Positions 1 to 7,734 of a stretch of 64,000 bases of DNA are shown one piece after another. The notes beneath the pieces were generated by a model. That model did no database searches. It saw only the letters and a list, made by a program, of their open reading frames with translations, and had not been told where the DNA came from. Within the stretch, counting starts at the first letter, position 1, and each line of letters opens with the position of its first letter. A program made the translations under genes and the position numbers. The stretch is from assembly GCF_001612985.1 (NCBI RefSeq), contig NZ_BDBM01000028.1:62001-126000 (forward strand), given 5' to 3'. The stretch is from Nocardia gamkensis NBRC 108242 (GTDB lineage: Bacteria; Actinomycetota; Actinomycetes; Mycobacteriales; Mycobacteriaceae).

Positions 1-1
1 G

Positions 2-2365
2 GGCTTCCCGATCGCGAAGATCGCCGCCAAACTGGCCATCGGGTACACGCTCGACGAGATCGTCAACGACATCACCAAAGAGACGCCGGCCTGTTTCGAG
101 CCGACCCTCGACTACGTGGTCGTCAAGGCGCCGCGGTTCGCGTTCGAGAAGTTCCCCGGCGCCGACGGAACGCTGACCACCACGATGAAGTCCGTCGGCG
201 AGGCGATGTCGCTGGGCCGCAACTTCGCCGAGTCGCTGGGCAAGGTGCTGCGTTCGCTGGAGACCAAGGCCGCGGGCTTCTGGACCCAGGACGACGGCGC
301 GTGGACCGACGTCGAGGCGATTTTGGAGGATCTGCGCACGCCCACCGAGGGGCGCATCTACCAGGTCGAGCGGGCGCTGCGCCTGGGCGCGAGCATCGAG
401 GACGTCGCCGCAGCCTCGGGCATCGACCCGTGGTTCGTCGCGGAAGTGGCGGGCTTGGTCGAGCTGCGCACGGAGATCCTCGACGCGCCCGTGCTGGACG
501 AGCCGCTGCTGCGCCGGGCCAAGCACTACGGCCTGTCCGATCGTCAGCTGGCCGCGCTGCGGCCCGAGCTGGCGGGGGAGACCGGCGTGCGCGCTCTGCG
601 GCACCGGCTCGGTGTCCGTCCGGTCTTCAAGACCGTCGACACCTGCGCCGCCGAGTTCGAGGCCAAGACGCCGTATCACTACTCGGCCTACGAACTCGAT
701 CCCGCCGCCGAATCCGAGGTGGCGCCGCAGCCCGAGCGCGAGAAGGTGATCATCCTCGGTTCCGGACCGAACCGGATCGGCCAGGGCATCGAGTTCGACT
801 ACTCGTGCGTGCACGCGGCGCAGACCCTGTCGCAGGCCGGCTACGAGACGGTGATGGTCAACTGCAACCCCGAGACCGTCTCCACCGACTACGACACCGC
901 CGATCGTCTCTACTTCGAGCCGCTGACCTTCGAGGACGTGCTCGAGATCTACCACGCCGAGTGCGAGTCGGGCACCGTCGCGGGCGTCATCGTGCAGTTG
1001 GGCGGGCAGACGCCGCTCGGACTGGCGCAGCGCCTCACCGAGGCGGGCGTGCCGGTGGTCGGCACCAGCGCGGCGGCCATCGACCTGGCCGAGGACCGCG
1101 GCGAGTTCGGCGACGTGCTGGTCGCGGCCGGGCTGCCCGCGCCGAAGTACGGCACCGCCACCACGTTCACGCAGGCCAGCAAGATCGCCGCGGAGATCGG
1201 ATACCCGGTGCTGGTGCGCCCGTCCTACGTGCTCGGCGGCCGCGGCATGGAGATCGTGTACGACGAGAAGTCCCTGGAGGGCTACATCTCTCGCGCGACC
1301 GCGCTCAGCCCGGAGCACCCGGTGCTGGTCGACCGCTTCCTGGAGGACGCGATCGAGATCGACGTCGACGCGCTGTGCGACGGCGAGGAGGTCTACCTCG
1401 GCGGTGTGATGGAACACATCGAGGAGGCGGGCATCCACTCCGGCGACTCCGCCTGCGCGCTTCCCCCGATCACGCTGGGCCGCAGCGACATCGAGGCGGT
1501 GCGCCGCTCCACGATCGCGCTGGCCAAGGGCATCGGCGTCCGCGGCCTGCTCAACGTGCAGTACGCGCTCAAGGACGACGTGCTCTACGTCCTGGAGGCC
1601 AACCCGCGGGCGAGCCGGACCGTCCCGTTCGTGTCCAAGGCGACCGCGGTGCCGCTGGCCAAGGCCGCCGCACGGATCATGCTCGGCGCCACCATCGCCG
1701 AACTCCGCAAGGAGGGCATGCTGCCGAGCGAGGGCGACGGCGGGCACGTCGCGCTGGACGCTCCGGTCGCGGTCAAGGAGGCCGTGCTGCCGTTCCATCG
1801 CTTCCGGCGCGCCGACGGCAGCGGCGTGGATTCGCTGCTGTCGCCGGAGATGAAGTCCACCGGCGAGGTGATGGGCATCGACGCCGATTTCGGCACCGCC
1901 TTCGCCAAGAGCCAGACCGCCGCTTATGGATCGCTGCCCACCGAGGGCACCGTGTTCGTCTCGATCGCCAACCGGGACAAGCGCGCGATGGTGTTCCCGG
2001 TGAAGCGCCTGCACGATCTCGGTTTCCGCATCCTCGCCACCGAGGGCACCGCGGAGATGCTGCGCCGCAACGGAATTCCGTGCGAGCAGGTGCGCAAGCA
2101 CTCCGAGGTGGGTCCGGACGACCAGCCTACGATCGTGGAGCAGATCCGCGACGGTGAGGTCGACATGGTGTTCAACACGCCCTACGGCAACTCCGGGCCC
2201 CGCGTGGACGGCTACGAGATCCGCAGCGCGGCGGTCGGGGTGAACATCCCGTGCATCACCACCGTGCAGGGTGCGGCAGCCGCGGTGCAGGGCATCGAGG
2301 CCAGCATCAACGGCGGCATCGGTGTGCGGTCCCTGCAGGAACTGCACTCGGTGCTGCGTGGGTGA
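2..2365 (+). CDS. carB: Carbamoyl phosphate synthase large subunit, C-terminal part
   Basis: The frame is open from base 2 to a TGA at 2365, so the N-terminal part of the protein lies outside the window and about 787 residues are visible. CarB joins ammonia (passed on from CarA), bicarbonate and two ATP into carbamoyl phosphate for pyrimidine and arginine synthesis. Seen in order: the end of the first synthetase half, the oligomerisation region, the second ATP-grasp half opening with GSGPNRIGQGIEFDY (about nt 760-804) and carrying the ATP-grasp signature VLEANPRA (about nt 1588), and a C-terminal MGS-like allosteric domain (about nt 1950-2365). pyrF follows after 25 bases, so the two are probably cotranscribed as a pyrimidine operon. 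Confidence 0.97.
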   Translation, partial: GFPIAKIAAKLAIGYTLDEIVNDITKETPACFEPTLDYVVVKAPRFAFEKFPGADGTLTTTMKSVGEAMSLGRNFAESLGKVLRSLETKAAGFWTQDDGAWTDVEAILEDLRTPTEGRIYQVERALRLGASIEDVAAASGIDPWFVAEVAGLVELRTEILDAPVLDEPLLRRAKHYGLSDRQLAALRPELAGETGVRALRHRLGVRPVFKTVDTCAAEFEAKTPYHYSAYELDPAAESEVAPQPEREKVIILGSGPNRIGQGIEFDYSCVHAAQTLSQAGYETVMVNCNPETVSTDYDTADRLYFEPLTFEDVLEIYHAECESGTVAGVIVQLGGQTPLGLAQRLTEAGVPVVGTSAAAIDLAEDRGEFGDVLVAAGLPAPKYGTATTFTQASKIAAEIGYPVLVRPSYVLGGRGMEIVYDEKSLEGYISRATALSPEHPVLVDRFLEDAIEIDVDALCDGEEVYLGGVMEHIEEAGIHSGDSACALPPITLGRSDIEAVRRSTIALAKGIGVRGLLNVQYALKDDVLYVLEANPRASRTVPFVSKATAVPLAKAAARIMLGATIAELRKEGMLPSEGDGGHVALDAPVAVKEAVLPFHRFRRADGSGVDSLLSPEMKSTGEVMGIDADFGTAFAKSQTAAYGSLPTEGTVFVSIANRDKRAMVFPVKRLHDLGFRILATEGTAEMLRRNGIPCEQVRKHSEVGPDDQPTIVEQIRDGEVDMVFNTPYGNSGPRVDGYEIRSAAVGVNIPCITTVQGAAAAVQGIEASINGGIGVRSLQELHSVLRG

Positions 2366-2390
2366 GCCGCGACCGGACGGAGTGGGCGAG

Positions 2391-3215
2391 ATGAAGACCT
2401 TCGGCGAGCGCTTGCGGCACGCGATGCGGGACTTCGGGCCCGTCTGCGTCGGGATCGACCCGCATCCGCAACTGCTGCGGTCCTGGGACCTCCCCGAGGA
2501 CGTCGAGGGCCTCGAGCGCTTCGCCGAGATCTGTGTCGAGGCCTTCGACGGTCTGGTCGCGCTGGTCAAGCCGCAGGTCGCGTTCTTCGAGGCCTACGGC
2601 TCCGGCGGTATCGCGGTGCTGGAGCGTGCCATCGAGGTGTTGCGCGCCTCGGGCACGTTGGTGCTCGCCGACGCCAAGCGCGGCGACATCGGGTCCACCA
2701 TGGACGCCTATGCGCGGACCTGGCTGGCCGACGGTCCGCTCGCGTCCGACGCGGTGACGGTCTCGCCGTTCCTCGGATTCGGTTCGCTGGCGCCCGCGCT
2801 GACCCTCGCCGAGGCCAACGGCCGCGGCGTCTTCGTGCTCGCGGCGACGTCGAATCCCGAGGGAGCGCAGGTGCAGCGGGCGGTCGGGGCGGACGGCCGC
2901 GCGGTCGCGCAGACGATGGTGGACGAGGCCGCGGCCCGCAACGCGGGCAGCGAGTTCGGTTCGGTGGGCGTAGTGGTCGGCGCCACGCTGCGGGAGGCGC
3001 CGGACCTGTCCGCGCTCAACGGTCCGATTCTGATGCCCGGTGTGGGCGCTCAGGGCGGCGGCCCGGACACGATCCGCGAGCTGGTCCCCGAGCCGATGCT
3101 CGGGGCCGTCCTCCCGAACGTCTCGCGCGAGCTGCTGCGAGCGGGACCCGACGTCCCGGCACTGCGTGCCAGGGTGCACGAGCTCCAGGACGCGTTCGCG
3201 TTTCTGCAGAAATGA
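2391..3215 (+). CDS. pyrF: Orotidine 5'-phosphate decarboxylase (mycobacterial type)
   Basis: This 274-residue enzyme decarboxylates OMP to UMP, the last step of de novo pyrimidine synthesis. The catalytic DAKRGD motif lies at about residues 94-99 and the substrate loop sequence VKPQVAFFE is present, as in the longer type-2 OMP decarboxylases of actinobacteria. The ATG at 2391 was chosen because the protein starts MKTFGERL, typical for the family, and lies just past the carB stop; the frame itself is open further upstream inside carB. A strong hairpin right after the stop suggests the operon ends here. Confidence 0.96.
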   Translation: MKTFGERLRHAMRDFGPVCVGIDPHPQLLRSWDLPEDVEGLERFAEICVEAFDGLVALVKPQVAFFEAYGSGGIAVLERAIEVLRASGTLVLADAKRGDIGSTMDAYARTWLADGPLASDAVTVSPFLGFGSLAPALTLAEANGRGVFVLAATSNPEGAQVQRAVGADGRAVAQTMVDEAAARNAGSEFGSVGVVVGATLREAPDLSALNGPILMPGVGAQGGGPDTIRELVPEPMLGAVLPNVSRELLRAGPDVPALRARVHELQDAFAFLQK

Positions 3216-3220
3216 CCACG

Positions 3221-3246
3221 AAGGCCGGCGCACCCGCGCCGGCCTT
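3221..3246 (+). terminator. Rho-independent-type terminator after pyrF
   Basis: A perfect 11-bp stem (3221-3231 with 3236-3246) encloses the four-base loop ACCC and starts six bases after the pyrF stop. It is followed by a short pyrimidine stretch rather than a long T run, as is common in high-GC actinobacteria. Confidence 0.8.
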
Positions 3247-3783
3247 CGGTCTTTCCGGGGCGCGTGCGCGTGCAGCTGTACTCACACACGCGGCCTTGCC
3301 GGTGCCTGTGCGCTCTCCTGCGCCGATTTCGGCGCTCATCGGTGCTCGGCTGGGCGCCTGCCTGCTGGACCGGCGTACAGGGCCGCGAACCGGCACCGGA
3401 TGCCGTGCCGAGCGGGCCGAATGTCTCTGATGTGACGCCCGACACGCGGGAAGAACTCGCGACACGCGGGAAATTTCGAGAAAGTTCCTGGTAGGGCGCG
3501 TGAGGGGTTGCTGGAACGATGCGCTGCGCTACCGCAACCCTCCCGCAAACCCCTCGGTTTGCCGAAAACGCCCTGCTGGCGGCGTGTTTCGCGAATCCCG
3601 CAGCGCGCTCCGCGCGGTGGCGCGGGCGGGTCGGGCGACGCACCCCCCTGGTGTCGTCGGTATCCGGAATCATGCGCTGACCTGGGGGGTGGGTTCGCAA
3701 TCGGCGGACGTCGTGGGTACGGTCGCTGAGACTGCTGGGTTACCGGCAGGAGTTGATGCAATGAACGATGAGACGGAGGAACC
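3247..3783 (+). other. Long intergenic leader upstream of mihF
   Basis: About 540 bases carry no recognisable gene; the open frames on both strands look like GC-driven noise with no family resemblance. The stretch holds a 13-bp direct repeat (listed separately) and a weak promoter-like pair close to mihF (TTCGCA at 3694-3699, TACGGT at 3718-3723, 18 apart). It probably contains the control region of mihF. Confidence 0.5.
3440..3472 (+). repeat. Two direct copies of CGACACGCGGGAA, 20 bp apart
   Basis: The 13-mer CGACACGCGGGAA occurs at 3440-3452 and again at 3460-3472. The 20-bp period puts both copies on about the same face of the helix, which fits a pair of protein-binding half-sites upstream of mihF. 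That role is inferred; no known binding site is recognised. Confidence 0.45.
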
Positions 3784-4104
3784 GTGGCCCTTCCCCAGCT
3801 GACTGACGAGCAGCGCGCCGCTGCTTTGGAGAAGGCGGCTGCCGCTCGCCGCGCTCGGGCGGAGCTCAAGGAGCGCTTGAAGCGTGGCGGCACCAACCTG
3901 AAGCAGGTCCTCACCGATGCCGAGACCGATGAGATCCTCGGCAAGATGAAGGTGTCGGCGCTGCTGGAGGCCCTGCCGAAGGTGGGCAAGGTCAAGGCGG
4001 CGGAAATCATGAGCGAGCTGGAGATCGCCCCCACCCGGCGGCTGCGCGGACTCGGCGACCGGCAGCGTAAGGCGCTGCTCGCCCGGTTCGACTTCGACGC
4101 CTGA
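3784..4104 (+). CDS. mihF: Actinobacterial integration host factor (mIHF)
   Basis: A 106-residue basic nucleoid protein of the actinobacterial IHF family, which binds and bends DNA and is unrelated in fold to the heterodimeric IHF of Proteobacteria. The first half is rich in Ala, Arg and Lys (likely one long helix) and the second half carries the helix-turn-helix-like DNA-binding region with LLEALPKVGKVKAAEIM. The GTG at 3784 gives the usual MALPQL start; a GGAGGA lies only three bases upstream, so the ribosome site is unusually close. A 190-residue form is sometimes annotated in mycobacteria; the frame does not support it here. gmk follows at once. Confidence 0.93.
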   Translation: MALPQLTDEQRAAALEKAAAARRARAELKERLKRGGTNLKQVLTDAETDEILGKMKVSALLEALPKVGKVKAAEIMSELEIAPTRRLRGLGDRQRKALLARFDFDA

Positions 4105-4112
4105 CGACGAGG

Positions 4113-4697
4113 GTGATCGAACACACGCGGAAGGGTCGACTGGTAGTACTGGTCGGCCCCTCGGCCGTGGGCAAGTCCACCGTGGTCCGCTGTGTCCGCG
4201 AACGACTGCCCGACCTGGTCTTCAGCGTGTCGGCAACGACCCGGGCCCCGCGGCCCGGGGAGGTCGACGGCCTCGATTACCGCTTCGTCTCCCGTGCGGA
4301 GTTCGACGCGATGATCGAGGCGGACGAGCTGCTCGAGTGGGCTGACATCCACGGCGGGTTGCAGCGGTCGGGCACCCCCGCCGGGCCGGTGCGCGCCGCT
4401 CTGGCGGAGGGCCTTCCGGTCCTGGTCGAAGTGGATCTCGAGGGCGCGCGGTCGGTGCGCCGGGCCATCCCGGAAGCGATCCTGGTCTTCCTGGCCCCGC
4501 CGAGCTGGGACGAACTGGTGGCGCGGCTGACCTCGCGGGGCACCGAGTCGCCCGAGGTGATCGAGCGCCGCCTGGAGACGGCCAGGATCGAGCTGGCCGC
4601 CTGTGACGAGTTCGACATCGTTATCGTGAACGACGAGGTGACCAGCGCCTGTGAGCAGTTGGTATCGTTGTTCGTTAGCACAAATTCGAGTTCGTGA
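4113..4697 (+). CDS. gmk: Guanylate kinase
   Basis: Guanylate kinase phosphorylates GMP to GDP with ATP. The 194-residue protein has the P-loop GPSAVGKST near residue 15, the GMP-binding region SATTRAPRPGEVDGLDY, and the EVDLEGA segment of the family. The start is GTG at 4113, eight bases after mihF. Its 3' end runs to just before the rpoZ start. The order mihF-gmk-rpoZ-coaBC-metK is conserved in actinobacteria. Confidence 0.96.
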   Translation: MIEHTRKGRLVVLVGPSAVGKSTVVRCVRERLPDLVFSVSATTRAPRPGEVDGLDYRFVSRAEFDAMIEADELLEWADIHGGLQRSGTPAGPVRAALAEGLPVLVEVDLEGARSVRRAIPEAILVFLAPPSWDELVARLTSRGTESPEVIERRLETARIELAACDEFDIVIVNDEVTSACEQLVSLFVSTNSSS

Positions 4698-4723
4698 CCT
4701 CCCAAACACCAGGAGTCCCCCTA

Positions 4724-5005
4724 GTGAGCAGTACGGACACCAAGACCGCGCCCGCCTACGACACCCCGGTCGGCCTGACCAACCCGCCGATCGACGAGTT
4801 GCTGGAGCGCACGTCGTCCAAGTACGCCCTGGTCATCTACGCGGCCAAGCGGGCCCGGCAGATCAACGACTACTACAACCAGCTCGGCGACGGCATCCTC
4901 GAGTACGTCGGCCCGCTGGTCGAGCCGGGTCTACAGGAGAAGCCGCTGTCGGTCGCGCTGCGTGAGATCCACTCCGACCTGCTCGAGCACTCCGAAGGCG
5001 AGTGA
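4724..5005 (+). CDS. rpoZ: RNA polymerase omega subunit
   Basis: Omega (93 residues) helps assemble and stabilise the beta-prime subunit of RNA polymerase. The core NPPIDELLERTSSKYALV and YAAKRARQIND are characteristic of the actinobacterial form. Two in-frame GTG codons exist, 4694 and 4724; the second was chosen because AGGAG (4711-4715) lies eight bases upstream and the protein then starts MSSTDTK, while the first would overlap the end of gmk. Confidence 0.95.
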   Translation: MSSTDTKTAPAYDTPVGLTNPPIDELLERTSSKYALVIYAAKRARQINDYYNQLGDGILEYVGPLVEPGLQEKPLSVALREIHSDLLEHSEGE

Positions 5006-5049
5006 GGCGAACCGCGTTCGCCCGTGACCACGACTAGGCCGGAGGCGTA

Positions 5050-6273
5050 GTGACCACAAGGATCGTCGTCGGCGTAGCCGGAGGGATCGCCGCCTACAAG
5101 GCGTGCTCTCTGGTCCGGCGGTTCACCGAGACCGGACACGACGTCCGGGTGATCCCCACCCACTCGGCGCTGGAGTTCGTCGGCAAGGCGACCTTCGAAG
5201 CACTGTCCGGGAACCCGGTGCACACCGGTGTGTTCTCCGACGTGCCCGAGGTCCCGCATGTTCGGCTGGGCCAGGAGGCGGACCTGGTGGTCATCGCCCC
5301 GGCGACCGCCGACCTCATGGCCCGCGCCGCCTCCGGCCGCGCCGACGACCTGCTCACCGCCACGTTGCTGACGGCCCGATGTCCGATCTTGTTCGCGCCC
5401 GCGATGCACACCGAGATGTGGGAGCATCCGGCGACCGTCGCCAACGTCGCGACGCTGCGCGCCCACGGTGCGATCGTCATGGAGCCCGCGGCGGGGCGGC
5501 TCACCGGCGCCGACACCGGCCCCGGACGGCTGCCCGAGCCCGAGGAGATCTTCGGCCTCGCGTCGCTGCTCATGGAGCGCGCCGACGCGATTCCGCGGGA
5601 TCTGGAGGGCCGCCGGGTCGTCATCACGGCGGGCGGCACCAGGGAACCGCTGGATCCGGTGCGTTTCCTCGGCAATCGCAGCTCCGGTAAGCAGGGTTAC
5701 GCGCTCGCGAGGGTCGCGGCCCAGCGCGGCGCCCACGTCACCCTGATCGCGGGCAACACGATCGAGATGGCGGCACCGGCCGCTGTCGACCTGGTGCACA
5801 TCACCACCGCCGAACAGCTGAAGACCGCCGTCGACAAGCACGCCGCCGGCGCCGACGCGGTGATCATGGCCGCGGCGGTCGCCGATTTCCGGCCGACCAA
5901 CGTCGCCGCCGCCAAGATCAAGAAGGGCGCGGGTGAGCCCGACGTCATTCCGCTGACCAAGACCGACGACATCCTCGCCGGACTGGTGCAGGCGCGCCGC
6001 GACGGGCAGTTGCCCGGTACCGCGATCGTCGGCTTCGCCGCCGAGACCGGTGACGAGCACGGCGACGTCCTCACCCACGCGCGGGCCAAGCTCGCCCGCA
6101 AGGGCTGCGACCTGCTCGTGGTCAACGCGGTCGGTGAGGGCAAAGCGTTCGAGGTGGACACCAACGACGGCTGGCTGCTCGGCGCGGACGGTACCGAGCA
6201 GGCGCTCGACCACGGTTCGAAGGCATTGCTGGCCAGCCGTGTGCTCGACGCGCTGAGTGGGTTGCTGCGCTGA
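5050..6273 (+). CDS. coaBC: Bifunctional phosphopantothenoylcysteine decarboxylase / phosphopantothenate-cysteine ligase
   Basis: CoaBC carries out two consecutive steps of coenzyme A synthesis. The N-terminal flavoprotein CoaC half (about residues 1-180) shows GGIAAYKA and the substrate-binding segment PAMHTEMW, the actinobacterial variant of PAMN. The CoaB half (about 185-407) has ITAGGTREPLDPVRF, the NRSSGKQG motif and the KIKK dimer/active-site motif. Length of 407 residues is normal. The start GTG at 5050 follows rpoZ by 44 bases with GGAGG upstream. Confidence 0.95.
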   Translation: MTTRIVVGVAGGIAAYKACSLVRRFTETGHDVRVIPTHSALEFVGKATFEALSGNPVHTGVFSDVPEVPHVRLGQEADLVVIAPATADLMARAASGRADDLLTATLLTARCPILFAPAMHTEMWEHPATVANVATLRAHGAIVMEPAAGRLTGADTGPGRLPEPEEIFGLASLLMERADAIPRDLEGRRVVITAGGTREPLDPVRFLGNRSSGKQGYALARVAAQRGAHVTLIAGNTIEMAAPAAVDLVHITTAEQLKTAVDKHAAGADAVIMAAAVADFRPTNVAAAKIKKGAGEPDVIPLTKTDDILAGLVQARRDGQLPGTAIVGFAAETGDEHGDVLTHARAKLARKGCDLLVVNAVGEGKAFEVDTNDGWLLGADGTEQALDHGSKALLASRVLDALSGLLR

Positions 6274-6506
6274 GCCGGGTGGCGGGCCTGCCGGGATTGC
6301 CATCCGATCCGTCGTTCGTTCGCGGCGTCGTCATCCTTTCGGCATCGCCGGGACACCGGGAATTCAGCGGTCCGGGGCGGCTTTGTAGTTGAGGTCCGCC
6401 CTGTCGGTGATTTGGAATAGTCTGGAATGTAAGGGTTGCGCAGGCGCGACATGGCGTTACTGTCGCAAGCCGATACGAGTAACCCGTTGAGGGAGAGGGA
6501 ACAACT

Positions 6507-7718
6507 GTGCGCACGTCCGGGAGCCGGCTTTTCACCAGTGAGTCCGTGACCGAAGGTCATCCGGACAAAATCTGTGATGCCATCAGCGATTCCATTCTCG
6601 ACGCGTTGCTCGCGGAGGATCCGCGCAGCCGGGTCGCGGTGGAAACCCTCGTGACGACCGGCCAGGTCCATGTCGCGGGTGAGGTCACCACGTCGGCGTA
6701 CGCCGATATTCCCCGTATTGTCCGGGAAAAGGTCCTGGAAATCGGATATGACTCTTCCGCGAAGGGATTCGACGGAAATTCCTGCGGTGTGAATATCGCG
6801 ATCGGCGCGCAGTCGCCGGATATCGCCCAAGGTGTGGACACCTCGCACGAGGCCCGGGTCGGCGGCTCCGACGACGAGATCGAGCGGCAGGGCGCGGGCG
6901 ATCAGGGCTTGATGTTCGGTTACGCCACCAAGGACACCCCCGAGCTGATGCCGCTGCCGATCGCGCTCGCGCACCGGTTGTCGCGCCGCTTGACCGAGGT
7001 GCGCAAGTCCGGCGTGCTGCCCTACCTGCGTCCGGACGGCAAGACCCAGGTCACCATCGAGTACGACGGCGATCGCCCGGTCCGCTTGGACACGGTGGTC
7101 GTCTCCACCCAGCACGCCGCCGACATCGACCTGGACAACCTGCTCGCGCCCGACATCCGCGAGAAGGTCCTCGAAGCGGTGCTCGCCGACCTCGAGGTGC
7201 CCTCGCTGGACACCTCGAACGTCCGCCTGCTGGTCAACCCCACCGGCAAGTTCGTGCTCGGTGGTCCGATGGGCGACGCGGGCCTGACCGGCCGCAAGAT
7301 CATCGTCGACACCTACGGCGGCATGGCCCGCCACGGTGGTGGCGCGTTCTCCGGCAAGGACCCGTCCAAGGTCGACCGCTCGGCCGCCTACGCCATGCGC
7401 TGGGTCGCGAAGAACGTGGTCGCGGCCGATCTGGCCGATCGGGTCGAGGTCCAGGTGGCCTACGCGATCGGCAAGGCGGCTCCGGTCGGGTTGTTCGTCG
7501 AGACCTTCGGTACCGAGAAGGTCGACCCTGCGCGCATCTCCACCGCGATCACCGAGGTCTTCGACCTGCGCCCCGGCGCGATCATCCGCGACCTCGACCT
7601 GCTGCGCCCGATCTACGCGCCGACCGCCGCGTACGGCCACTTCGGCCGCACCGACGTCGACCTGCCGTGGGAGCACACCGACCGCGCGGACAAGCTGCGC
7701 GCGGCCGTCGGACTCTGA
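6507..7718 (+). CDS. metK: S-adenosylmethionine synthetase
   Basis: MetK makes S-adenosylmethionine from methionine and ATP. The 403-residue protein has the conserved GHPDKICDAISD near the N-terminus, GAGDQGLMFGYA (methionine/ATP site) and GGGAFSGKDPSKVDRS. The GTG at 6507 is preceded by GAGGGAGAGG. The 233-base gap before it carries no SAM-I or SAM-IV riboswitch core that I could recognise, so control is more likely at a promoter there. The first 300 bases have somewhat weaker GC bias than the rest of the gene. Confidence 0.97.
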   Translation: MRTSGSRLFTSESVTEGHPDKICDAISDSILDALLAEDPRSRVAVETLVTTGQVHVAGEVTTSAYADIPRIVREKVLEIGYDSSAKGFDGNSCGVNIAIGAQSPDIAQGVDTSHEARVGGSDDEIERQGAGDQGLMFGYATKDTPELMPLPIALAHRLSRRLTEVRKSGVLPYLRPDGKTQVTIEYDGDRPVRLDTVVVSTQHAADIDLDNLLAPDIREKVLEAVLADLEVPSLDTSNVRLLVNPTGKFVLGGPMGDAGLTGRKIIVDTYGGMARHGGGAFSGKDPSKVDRSAAYAMRWVAKNVVAADLADRVEVQVAYAIGKAAPVGLFVETFGTEKVDPARISTAITEVFDLRPGAIIRDLDLLRPIYAPTAAYGHFGRTDVDLPWEHTDRADKLRAAVGL

Positions 7719-7734
7719 CCTCGATCAGGTCCGA

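Noticed and set aside
3500..3802. Plus-strand frame of 100 codons ending inside mihF
   Set aside because: It overlaps the mihF start in another frame and encodes a random-looking peptide; the region is better read as the mihF leader.
6274..6506. SAM riboswitch upstream of metK
   Set aside because: The 233-base gap has no recognisable SAM-I or SAM-IV core or conserved stem arrangement; only a possible promoter region is seen.
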